Source: Tepidisphaeraceae bacterium (GTDB lineage: Bacteria; Planctomycetota; Phycisphaerae; Tepidisphaerales; Tepidisphaeraceae). Taken from it: a stretch of 11,351 nt of DNA. The position numbers and the translations under genes are program-made. Below are positions 5,998-11,351 of the stretch, one piece after another. The stretch is taken from NCBI GenBank assembly GCA_025450555.1, contig JANWHF010000109.1, positions 1 through 11,351 of the forward strand, written 5' to 3'. How positions within the stretch are numbered: position 1 is the stretch's first letter; each line of letters opens with the position of its first letter. Under the pieces are notes generated by a model that worked only from the letters and a program-made list of their open reading frames with translations, did not search any database and was not told the origin of the DNA.

Positions 5998-7119
5998 ATG
6001 ACGACCTCGAGCTTATCCCCGACTCAAACCGCGTCGCGCACGCTCGATTACGCCGCACCCGGCGCTTGCGTGGGCGATGCGCGGCGCATCAAGGGACTCG
6101 ATGTTTTACGCGGCATCGCTGCGGCATCCGTCGTCGTCTATCACTACACCAGCAATTACGATCGCGTCTATCACCACACCAGCCCGCCGGCTTTCAGCTT
6201 CCATTACGGCGCGCTCGGGGTGCAGCTTTTCTTTCTCATCAGCGGCTTCGTCATCTTCATGACGCTCGAGCGCACGCGCCACTCGGTTGATTTTGTCCGC
6301 TCGCGCTTCTCGCGCCTTTTTCCCGCTTATTGGGCGGCCGTGTTGCTTACGTTCGTCATTTTACATCTGGCGCATCTGCCCGGTCGAACGCCTTCCGTTG
6401 GCCGGGCGGTCGCGAATCTTTCGATGATCCAGGGGCTGTTCGACATCGGCCCCGTCGATGGCGTCTACTGGACGCTTCAAGTTGAACTTTGCTTCTACAC
6501 GATCATGCTGCTGCTCTTTGCCTCGCGACAGCTCAAATATGCCGAAGGCTGGCTGCTGGGTCTTGTCGGACTGCGCCTCGCGCAGATTTATCTGCATCTG
6601 ATCCCCGGCAATTCGCATTTCCTGGAAACCCACGCTCACATCGCCCGCGCGGCAAACGTTATTCAACAGGTCTTCATTCTCGAATTCGCCTACGCATTCC
6701 TGATGGGCATCGCCCTCTACAAAATCTGGCGCAATGGCCATCGCCCCGCTTATCTCGCGCTCCTGGCGATCTGTCTGTTGTACACCTATTTCTATGGCCC
6801 GCTGGATGATTTTCTCTTCACCCTCGGCTTCGTCGCGCTGATTTACGCCGGCTCGCAGGGTTACCTTCGCTTCCTCGAATTCGGTCCGCTGCTTTTCCTG
6901 GGAGCAATCTCCTACACGCTCTACCTGACGCATCAAAACATCGGCTACGTCATCATCCGCTGGGCCGAGCAGCGGCACTGGAACACGAACCTCGCTATCG
7001 GCGCTGCGATGATCGTCGCACTTGCAATCGCGTCTTTCCTCACGTTCGCCGTCGAACGCCCCGCGCTTCGGCTGCTCCGCGGAAAACGTCCCACCCGCGA
7101 CGTCGCAAAAGCCCCTTGA
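5998..7119 (+). CDS. Acyltransferase-3 (OafA/YrhL-like) membrane O-acyltransferase
   Basis: This integral membrane enzyme of 373 residues is predicted to move acyl (usually acetyl) groups to hydroxyls of cell-surface sugars or other extracytoplasmic acceptors. Key features are the R-X10-H motif (R38 to H49, in LRGIAAASVVVYHY), GALGVQLFFLISGF at 71-84, SRLFPAYW at 105-112, W158-x4-E163 in YWTLQVELCFY, and YTLYLTHQ at 306-313, followed by the closing ERP at 353-355. About ten hydrophobic segments are spread over 40-355. No SGNH domain is fused at the C-terminus. The ATG at 5998 lacks a visible Shine-Dalgarno site and adds about 30 residues before the domain; a later start cannot be excluded. 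Codons 46-51 are repeated almost exactly ten codons later (VYHYTS, VYHHTS), right at the active-site histidine. It stands alone on the plus strand. The acceptor is unknown. Confidence 0.93.
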   Translation: MTTSSLSPTQTASRTLDYAAPGACVGDARRIKGLDVLRGIAAASVVVYHYTSNYDRVYHHTSPPAFSFHYGALGVQLFFLISGFVIFMTLERTRHSVDFVRSRFSRLFPAYWAAVLLTFVILHLAHLPGRTPSVGRAVANLSMIQGLFDIGPVDGVYWTLQVELCFYTIMLLLFASRQLKYAEGWLLGLVGLRLAQIYLHLIPGNSHFLETHAHIARAANVIQQVFILEFAYAFLMGIALYKIWRNGHRPAYLALLAICLLYTYFYGPLDDFLFTLGFVALIYAGSQGYLRFLEFGPLLFLGAISYTLYLTHQNIGYVIIRWAEQRHWNTNLAIGAAMIVALAIASFLTFAVERPALRLLRGKRPTRDVAKAP

Positions 7120-7133
7120 TGAATCGCACCCAT

Positions 7134-7162
7134 TTGACGCGCGGCACCCCGGCGCATATCGT
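7134..7162 (+). promoter_or_regulatory. Candidate promoter for tRNA-Glu
   Basis: TTGACG (7134-7139) is followed after 17 nt by TATCGT (7157-7162; 4 of 6 matches to TATAAT). Initiation near 7169 would give a leader of about 37 nt before the mature tRNA. The -35 is good and the -10 moderate, so the call is tentative. Confidence 0.4.
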
Positions 7163-7205
7163 TCCGCCTCCTAGGCAGCGCCTCGCATTTGCCTCGATTT
7201 TCGAT

Positions 7206-7278
7206 GGCCCCGTCGTCTAGAGGCCTAGGACACGGCCCTTTCACGGCCGCGACACGGGTTCGAATCCCGTCGGGGTCA
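7206..7278 (+). tRNA. tRNA-Glu (anticodon UUC)
   Basis: The full cloverleaf can be drawn. The acceptor stem is 7206-7212 with 7271-7277 (one G-U pair) and discriminator A7278. The D stem is GTCT (7215-7218) with GGAC (7228-7231). The anticodon stem CGGCC (7233-7237) pairs with GGCCG (7245-7249) around loop CTTTCAC, putting anticodon TTC at 7240-7242. The T arm is ACGGG-TTCGAAT-CCCGT (7254-7270), with a 4-nt variable loop. It reads glutamate GAA/GAG codons. The 3' CCA is not encoded and must be added by the nucleotidyltransferase. The body closely resembles bacterial tRNA-Glu in the D and anticodon arms. A terminator follows 28 nt downstream. No integrase gene or duplicated 3' end was seen nearby, so there is no sign of use as an attachment site here. 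Confidence 0.97.
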
Positions 7279-7306
7279 TCCCTTTTAAAATCCACTCGCT
7301 GGCACG

Positions 7307-7335
7307 AAAAGGCTCGGAAGTACCGGGCCTTTTTG
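7307..7335 (+). terminator. Intrinsic terminator after tRNA-Glu
   Basis: An 11-bp stem pairs AAAAGGCTCGG (7307-7317) with CCGGGCCTTTT (7323-7333), with one G-T pair and a 5-nt loop AAGTA. The descending arm ends in five T (7330-7334). This is a classic rho-independent layout and separates the tRNA from the downstream peptidase gene. Confidence 0.85.
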
Positions 7336-7465
7336 TATTGGGGCGCGTCGCGAGGCACCCCCCCCCGTCGAATCCATACCGGCGAAATGTTTAATGATCG
7401 CCAGCGACTATCGCTCATGAAAATCCAAGATGTACTGAAATTCGGAATTCACCCTCGGAGTCTCT
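7336..7465. other. Leader region of the peptidase gene
   Basis: The 130 bp between the tRNA terminator and the peptidase start hold a run of nine C (7358-7366). A ribosome binding site GGAG (7457-7460) lies 5 nt before the ATG at 7466. I see no convincing promoter box pair. Confidence 0.4.
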
Positions 7466-9010
7466 ATGGATCACTTTCTCATGGCGACAGTTCTGGCACT
7501 GGTGGTTACTGCCGCATCTGCACATTGCGCTGCGACCGAACAGGTCGCTGCCAGCGGCACTTCGTTCGCAGCTAAAGAGCTGACCGTCGCCCAGACGCAG
7601 GCCGATTTCGATTTGATGCGCCACGCGCTCGAAGAGGCGCATCCCGGCCTCTATCGATATTCCACAAAGTCCGAGATGGATCACCTCTTTGACGCGCAGC
7701 GAGCGAAGCTCTCGCGACCGATGTCCAAGACGCAGTTCGAAGTCGTCGTGGCCAAAACGCTGGCATGCATCCGGTGCGGCCATACGCGGATGCACTGGGA
7801 TCCCGAAATGGAGACTGCGATTCGCAACGGCCACTCGTTTCCGCTCCGTGTGATGTTCGAAGGCAAGCGCCTCATGGTGCTTCTCAATCAGACATCAAAT
7901 GATCGAACGATCCGCCCCGGGATGGAACTGATCTCAATCAACGGACGCGCTGTTTCTGACCTCATCAAACAATTCTGGCCGGTCACATATGCCGACGGCG
8001 ACATCGAGACGGCCAAGCGCCACGATATCGCGCAGGACTTTGCAAAAGATTACTGGTGGCTGGTTGGACAGCCGGGCGATTTCACAATCGCTGCGAAGGA
8101 TCCGGAGTCGGGCCAGATCATCACCGCGGAGTTAAGGGGCGTGACGGAAGCCCAGCGAAAGGCGAATCATAATCCGGTCAATGATGCCATGGTGGCGGGC
8201 CTGGTGAAGGTCAGGGGCGACTCATACGAGAAGCTTTCGCTGCGCTTTCTGAACGACACCGATACCGCGGAAATCCGCGTCCCCTTGTTCATTGGCGACG
8301 ATTACCCGCGCTTTATCGAGCAATCCTTTCGCACCCTGCACGAAAAGGGCGCCAAAACCCTCATCATGGATCTGCGCAACAACGGCGGCGGCGAGGACAG
8401 CTACGGCATCATGCTGGTTTCTTGCCTGACGGACAAGCCGTTCCATTATGCGGATCATGCCACGATCAAGACGATTAACTGGTCGTTCCAGGATCACTGG
8501 GATGCCAAGCCGCTCAGCGCAGAACAACTCGCGCACCTCCGCGAAAGCCTCATGCCCAATCCCGCCGGCGGATATTTCGTGACTGAGAAATTGCAGGACA
8601 GCCTCGGCCAAAAGCAGCCGGCCCAGTTTCCGTTTCATGGGAAAGTATTCATTCTGATCGATGGCGCTACTTTCTCGACCGCGGCCGATTTCTGTGCCGT
8701 CGCCCATCATCTGAAGCTCGCGACCTTCATCGGCGAAGAGACGGCCGGCGCCTATTGCGGCAACAATTCGTCCACCGAACCCACCGTCACCCTGCCCAAC
8801 TCAAAAGTTCGCTTCGGGCTTCCGCTGTGCTCCTCCTGGAACGCGGTCGGAGATGAAGGTAATCGTCGTGGAACAAATCCCGATTATGTCGCCCTGACCA
8901 GAACGGCCGATCTTATGCGCGGCATCGATACGCAACTGGAGCTGGCGTTGAAGCTCGTGCAGAGCTCCAAGTCTCGCCCGGCTAAGGTGCCATCCGCTGG
9001 TCAGAACTGA
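7466..9010 (+). CDS. Exported S41-family (C-terminal processing/tricorn-like) serine peptidase
   Basis: This is a predicted secreted or periplasmic serine peptidase of 514 residues. The N-terminus has a hydrophobic core and an ASA cleavage site after residue 19; its n-region has no Lys or Arg, which is unusual. C21 is not in a proper lipobox. An N-terminal helical part (about 40-115, with EEAHPGLYRYS and CIRCGHTRM) precedes a small PDZ-like segment (PGMELISINGRAVSDLI, 151-167). The catalytic S41 domain covers about 255-480, with the strand LIMDLRNNGGG at 299-308, probable nucleophile S404 in DGATFSTAADF, and GEETAGAYCGN at 423-433, a position typical of the S41 active-site/oxyanion loop. RGTNPDY at 468-474 matches the family's late G-xxPD motif. 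A GGAG site 5 nt before the ATG supports the start. Seven or more cysteines remain in the mature protein. It appears monocistronic. The substrate is unknown. Confidence 0.9.
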   Translation: MDHFLMATVLALVVTAASAHCAATEQVAASGTSFAAKELTVAQTQADFDLMRHALEEAHPGLYRYSTKSEMDHLFDAQRAKLSRPMSKTQFEVVVAKTLACIRCGHTRMHWDPEMETAIRNGHSFPLRVMFEGKRLMVLLNQTSNDRTIRPGMELISINGRAVSDLIKQFWPVTYADGDIETAKRHDIAQDFAKDYWWLVGQPGDFTIAAKDPESGQIITAELRGVTEAQRKANHNPVNDAMVAGLVKVRGDSYEKLSLRFLNDTDTAEIRVPLFIGDDYPRFIEQSFRTLHEKGAKTLIMDLRNNGGGEDSYGIMLVSCLTDKPFHYADHATIKTINWSFQDHWDAKPLSAEQLAHLRESLMPNPAGGYFVTEKLQDSLGQKQPAQFPFHGKVFILIDGATFSTAADFCAVAHHLKLATFIGEETAGAYCGNNSSTEPTVTLPNSKVRFGLPLCSSWNAVGDEGNRRGTNPDYVALTRTADLMRGIDTQLELALKLVQSSKSRPAKVPSAGQN

Positions 9011-9131
9011 GTGAAATTGAGTTGTCCCGCAAACGCCAACCGGATTCCCAGTTATACGAATTCCGCGGTGCGCGCTCCAGACGTGCATCTGCTGATGTCG
9101 TCTACAATACTTCAAATTAGCGCAAAGGCAT

Positions 9132-9159
9132 TTGCGAAGCCGATTTTTGCTGGGATAAT
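9132..9159 (+). promoter_or_regulatory. Candidate promoter for the second acyltransferase gene
   Basis: TTGCGA (9132-9137; 4 of 6) is followed after 16 nt by GATAAT (9154-9159; 5 of 6). The -35 overlaps a perfect 6-bp palindrome CGCAAA-GGCA-TTTGCG (9121-9136), which could be an operator or a weak terminator stem for the peptidase gene. This is the only regulatory signal noted in the 224-bp gap after the peptidase gene. A polypurine AAGGGGAGG (9192-9200) looks like a ribosome site but serves only a 4-codon frame starting at GTG 9204. Confidence 0.35.
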
Positions 9160-9234
9160 TGAAGAGTCGAGGAAACCCACTGAACAATCCGAAGGGGAGG
9201 ACTGTGGAGAGACGATAATACCCAACAGGCCGTC

Positions 9235-10299
9235 GTGGGCAACCGCGTTCCCGGAGTCTGTGCTTTGACTGTTGCCGCCCGATTATCCCGACCCGTTCTC
9301 GTTGCCCCAGCTGCGCTGGCGGTGGCTCGGCGCGTCGAATGGGTGAACTACGCCAAGGGGCTGGGAATCATTTTGGTGGTGGTGGGGCACGCGTGGCGCG
9401 GGCTTGCGACATTAGCGACGCCGGGTCAGGCGCACGTGATGTCGGTGGTGGACACGGCCATCTACCAGTTCCACATGCCGCTGTTCTTTGTGCTTTCGGG
9501 TCTGTTCGTGGCTCATTCGGCGCAGCGGCCGCTGGGGAAGTTTGTTCTTCAAAAACTCAGGACGATTGCCTATCCGTACGTGCTCTGGACGCTCATCCAG
9601 ACGGCCATCGCGTCGGAAGCCGGGGCGGCCGCTCACCATAAGATTTCGTTTCTGGCAGTCCTCAAGCATCTTCCGTATCAGCCTGTCGGTCAGTTCTGGT
9701 TCCTGTACGTGCTGCTGATGTGCATGCTGGCCTTTGGTCTCCTGTCCAAAGCGCGGCTGGGGAACATTCCGATTCTAATTGTTGCGATCGTCCTATATGT
9801 GGCGCGGCGGCTGGTGCATGGAATGGAGTGGGGGCCGCTATATCAGTTCAGCGCCGATTTCGTTTACTTCGCCGCCGGTGCTGTATTGGCCCCCATGGTT
9901 CTGGCGGGCATCACGAAGATCGATTGGCCGCTGTTGCTGATCCCGTCACTGGCGATGTTTGCGATCATCGCCATTCTCGCGGCCCGGTCGCCGGGGGTGG
10001 TTCGAATGAATGACGTCACTGTGACCGCAGCCATGGGGATCATCGCTACCGCAGGAATTGCAGTGGTGCTGACAAAAACGCCGGGCACGGGAATCTTTTC
10101 AATTCTGGGCGAAGCGTCTCTGGCAATCTATGTCGCCCATATCGTGTTCACCGCCGCAGCGCGGACGGTGCTGCTCAAGCTTCACGTCACGGATTTGCCG
10201 TACCAGCTTTTGGTCGGCACGCTTGCAGGGTTGGGAGCGCCTCTGCTGCTGTTTTATATGAGTCGGCGGATGAGATTTCAGTATCTCTTCACGTTGTGA
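9235..10299 (+). CDS. Acyltransferase-3 membrane enzyme, fucose 4-O-acetylase-like
   Basis: This integral membrane O-acyltransferase is shorter and of a different subgroup from the one at 5998-7119, resembling the fucose-4-O-acetylase/NolL-like branch. Numbered from the GTG at 9235 (354 residues), it has RRVEWVNYAKG at 32-42, the basic-X10-His motif as K41 to H52, YQFHMPLFFVLSGLFV at 77-92, YPYVLWTLIQ at 113-122, VGQFWFLYVLLM at 151-162 and SLAIYVAHIVF at 295-305. About ten membrane segments are seen. The start is uncertain: GTG 9235 has only a weak AGG, TTG 9265 has GGAG 8 nt upstream and gives 344 residues, and GTG 9322 would give the shortest conventional N-terminus. The acceptor is not readable from sequence; surface-polysaccharide acetylation is the likely setting. 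It converges with the SGNH esterase gene across a hairpin element. Confidence 0.9.
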   Translation: MGNRVPGVCALTVAARLSRPVLVAPAALAVARRVEWVNYAKGLGIILVVVGHAWRGLATLATPGQAHVMSVVDTAIYQFHMPLFFVLSGLFVAHSAQRPLGKFVLQKLRTIAYPYVLWTLIQTAIASEAGAAAHHKISFLAVLKHLPYQPVGQFWFLYVLLMCMLAFGLLSKARLGNIPILIVAIVLYVARRLVHGMEWGPLYQFSADFVYFAAGAVLAPMVLAGITKIDWPLLLIPSLAMFAIIAILAARSPGVVRMNDVTVTAAMGIIATAGIAVVLTKTPGTGIFSILGEASLAIYVAHIVFTAAARTVLLKLHVTDLPYQLLVGTLAGLGAPLLLFYMSRRMRFQYLFTL

Positions 10300-10317
10300 G
10301 TATTGAAGACCTATTGC

Positions 10318-10401
10318 GCGCGAAGCCGGCAAGCGGAAAAACGGGAGAGAACTTTAAACGTCACCACGTTCATCTCCTTCCGCCGCTTGCCGGATTCGCG
10401 C
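10318..10401. repeat. Second long palindromic hairpin element between convergent genes
   Basis: Outer arms GCGCGAAGCCGGCAAGCGG (10318-10336) and its inverted copy (10383-10401) pair at 18 of 19 positions, the mismatch being 10325/10394. After an unpaired A-rich stretch, an inner stem GGAGAGAAC (10344-10352) pairs with GTTC and TCTCC (10368-10377) around one bulged A, leaving a 15-nt loop. There is no T-tract on either strand. It shares the motif order AGCCG...AGCGG and the two-level stem layout with the element at 5879-5963, but the sequence is otherwise different. It may also act to separate the two convergent transcripts. Confidence 0.65.
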
Positions 10402-10464
10402 CTAAGATTTCCCCGATCCCCCAGCTTCAATTATTTCGAACCCCCGGTCCGACCCATCCGCAGA

Positions 10465-11217
10465 TCACATCGATTTCACGAACGGTTTGAGTCCCGGCGC
10501 GACATCGGGCAGTTCCTTCATTACCAGATCCGCCATCGCTCGCGCGCCCTTCTCGTTGAAATGCGTGTGATCTCCCTCCCTGTTGGCCAGCTCCGCACTC
10601 TTCTTGGGCCCCCATTTCTCCGCCAGCGCCTTGCTCGACGTATACAGATCAATCACCGGCGCCTTTTTCTCGCGGCCAACTTCCTTCATCGCATTGACGT
10701 AGGGCAGCAAATTCCCTGACCCGGTCGGCTCGGCGATCTTGCCCTGAGCGTCGAAATTCCTGCGAACCATTGGCGTCACCAAGACCGGCGTCGCACCGAC
10801 TGCGCGCGACTCATCAACATAGCGTCGCAGGTAATCCTTATAATCGCCCGACGCGTCTGTGGCCTCGGCATGGCCGGGGCCGTGCGAGTCGTTGTGGCCG
10901 AACTGAATCAACACATAATCCGGTTTCTCCTCCAGCGCTTTCTTCCAGCGCCCTTCCCGAATGAACGTTTTGGCGCTGCGCCCCGACGCTGCGAGATTGA
11001 TGACCCGCACCGTCCCGTCCTTAAACCGCTCCGCAATGAATTGCCCCCAGCCTCGATTGGGGCTGGTTTGCGGGTAGTTGCAGACGGTGGAGTCGCCAAC
11101 GATCACGACGCGCAGCGGCCGGGTCGAACGCGTGGTTGGCTCATCTTGCGCTGACACCTGCGCGGAGAAGGCCAGCGAGAGAATCGCAAGGAGACACAGG
11201 AGGCCGTGGTATTTCAT
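10465..11217 (-). CDS. Exported SGNH/GDSL hydrolase, rhamnogalacturonan acetylesterase-like
   Basis: This predicted secreted esterase of 250 residues would remove acetyl groups from polysaccharides such as pectic rhamnogalacturonan; the family also has members acting on other acyl sugars. A signal peptide with Lys2 and a Leu-rich core ends at VSA (21-23). The SGNH blocks are all present: block I GDST with nucleophile S43 (41-44), block II glycine G79 in NLAASGRSA (74-82), block III FGHND with N109 (106-110), and block V DHTHF with D216 and H219 (216-220). RGWGQF (55-60) and GRWKKALEEKPDYVLIQFGH (89-108) are typical of the RGAE branch. The length fits a single-domain enzyme. The ATG at 11217 has only a weak GAG 8 nt upstream. 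It is oriented against the acyltransferase gene and separated from it by the hairpin element. No promoter was identified in the 134 bp to the window edge. Confidence 0.93.
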   Translation of the reverse strand: MKYHGLLCLLAILSLAFSAQVSAQDEPTTRSTRPLRVVIVGDSTVCNYPQTSPNRGWGQFIAERFKDGTVRVINLAASGRSAKTFIREGRWKKALEEKPDYVLIQFGHNDSHGPGHAEATDASGDYKDYLRRYVDESRAVGATPVLVTPMVRRNFDAQGKIAEPTGSGNLLPYVNAMKEVGREKKAPVIDLYTSSKALAEKWGPKKSAELANREGDHTHFNEKGARAMADLVMKELPDVAPGLKPFVKSM

Positions 11218-11351
11218 GATTTAAGCTCAAAACGGATGGTTGAGTCGGAAGACCATTGTTGTATTGGCGAAGATCGTGGCACCGGGCATTTTTGGCATCG
11301 TATCCGCCTCGCGCGGTCAATTCGCCACAATTCCATCCGATTTGGAGGATC

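Noticed and set aside
6361..6978. 205-codon open frame on the minus strand inside the first acyltransferase gene
   Set aside because: Antisense shadow rich in Gln/Glu/Arg; the plus strand carries clear AT3 motifs throughout.
7206..7278. tRNA-Glu as an integration site for a mobile element
   Set aside because: No integrase, no repeated tRNA 3' end and no change in gene character on either side within the window.
9011..9268. 85-codon frame starting at GTG directly after the peptidase stop and ending in TTGA at the alternative acyltransferase start
   Set aside because: Third-position GC is lower than in the neighbouring genes, the product has no recognisable features, and there is no ribosome site; the TTGA overlap alone is weak evidence.
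10318..10401. Intrinsic terminator for the second acyltransferase
   Set aside because: The stem is long and GC-rich but lacks a T-tract on both strands; a role in ending transcripts is possible but not shown, so it is listed as a repeat.
11214..11351. Minus-strand frame open from the window edge whose TGA overlaps the esterase ATG as ATGA
   Set aside because: The 4-bp overlap is suggestive of an upstream operon gene, but only 45 codons are visible, third-position GC is about 44 percent (below the neighbouring genes) and the peptide has no motif. More sequence to the right would decide it.

Overview
The window looks like a chromosomal segment of a moderately GC-rich Gram-negative bacterium, most plausibly a member of the Planctomycetota (possibly the Phycisphaerae side). 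This is inferred from gene content: an FHA protein next to a Hanks-type Ser/Thr kinase with a membrane segment and a concanavalin-like C-terminal domain, a rhamnogalacturonan-acetylesterase-type SGNH hydrolase, weak or absent Shine-Dalgarno sites at several starts, and long palindromic intergenic elements. No rRNA or other taxonomic marker is present, so the assignment is soft.

Layout. (1) Positions 3-3138, plus strand: the 3' part of a double-FHA-domain protein, then a 602-residue membrane Ser/Thr kinase; together they read as a phospho-signalling pair. (2) Positions 3142-5761, minus strand, converging on the kinase with a 3-bp gap: an M29 aminopeptidase, a phosphinothricin-acetyltransferase-like GNAT enzyme (8-bp overlap) and a YihY/BrkB membrane protein. 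They look like one operon read from a good sigma70-type promoter placed so that the aminopeptidase mRNA would be leaderless. (3) Positions 5762-5997: a divergent intergenic region holding a long, nearly perfect hairpin element. (4) Positions 5998-7119: an acyltransferase-3 membrane enzyme. (5) Positions 7206-7278: tRNA-Glu(UUC) with a candidate promoter and a clear intrinsic terminator. (6) Positions 7466-9010: an exported S41-like peptidase. (7) Positions 9235-10299: a second acyltransferase-3 enzyme, of the fucose-4-O-acetylase type. (8) Positions 10318-10401: a second long hairpin element between convergent genes. (9) Positions 10465-11217, minus strand: an exported SGNH/GDSL esterase of the rhamnogalacturonan acetylesterase type.

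How the parts may work together. The FHA-kinase pair is a candidate signalling module in which an extracytoplasmic sugar-binding-like domain could feed a cytoplasmic kinase, with the FHA protein as adaptor or substrate. The right half holds two membrane O-acyltransferases and an exported deacetylase, which fits surface or environmental polysaccharide acylation, but they are not one operon. No phage, integrase, transposase, CRISPR or toxin-antitoxin signature was found. The most unusual items are the two hairpin elements, the leaderless-looking promoter and the degenerate phosphothreonine pocket of the second FHA domain.
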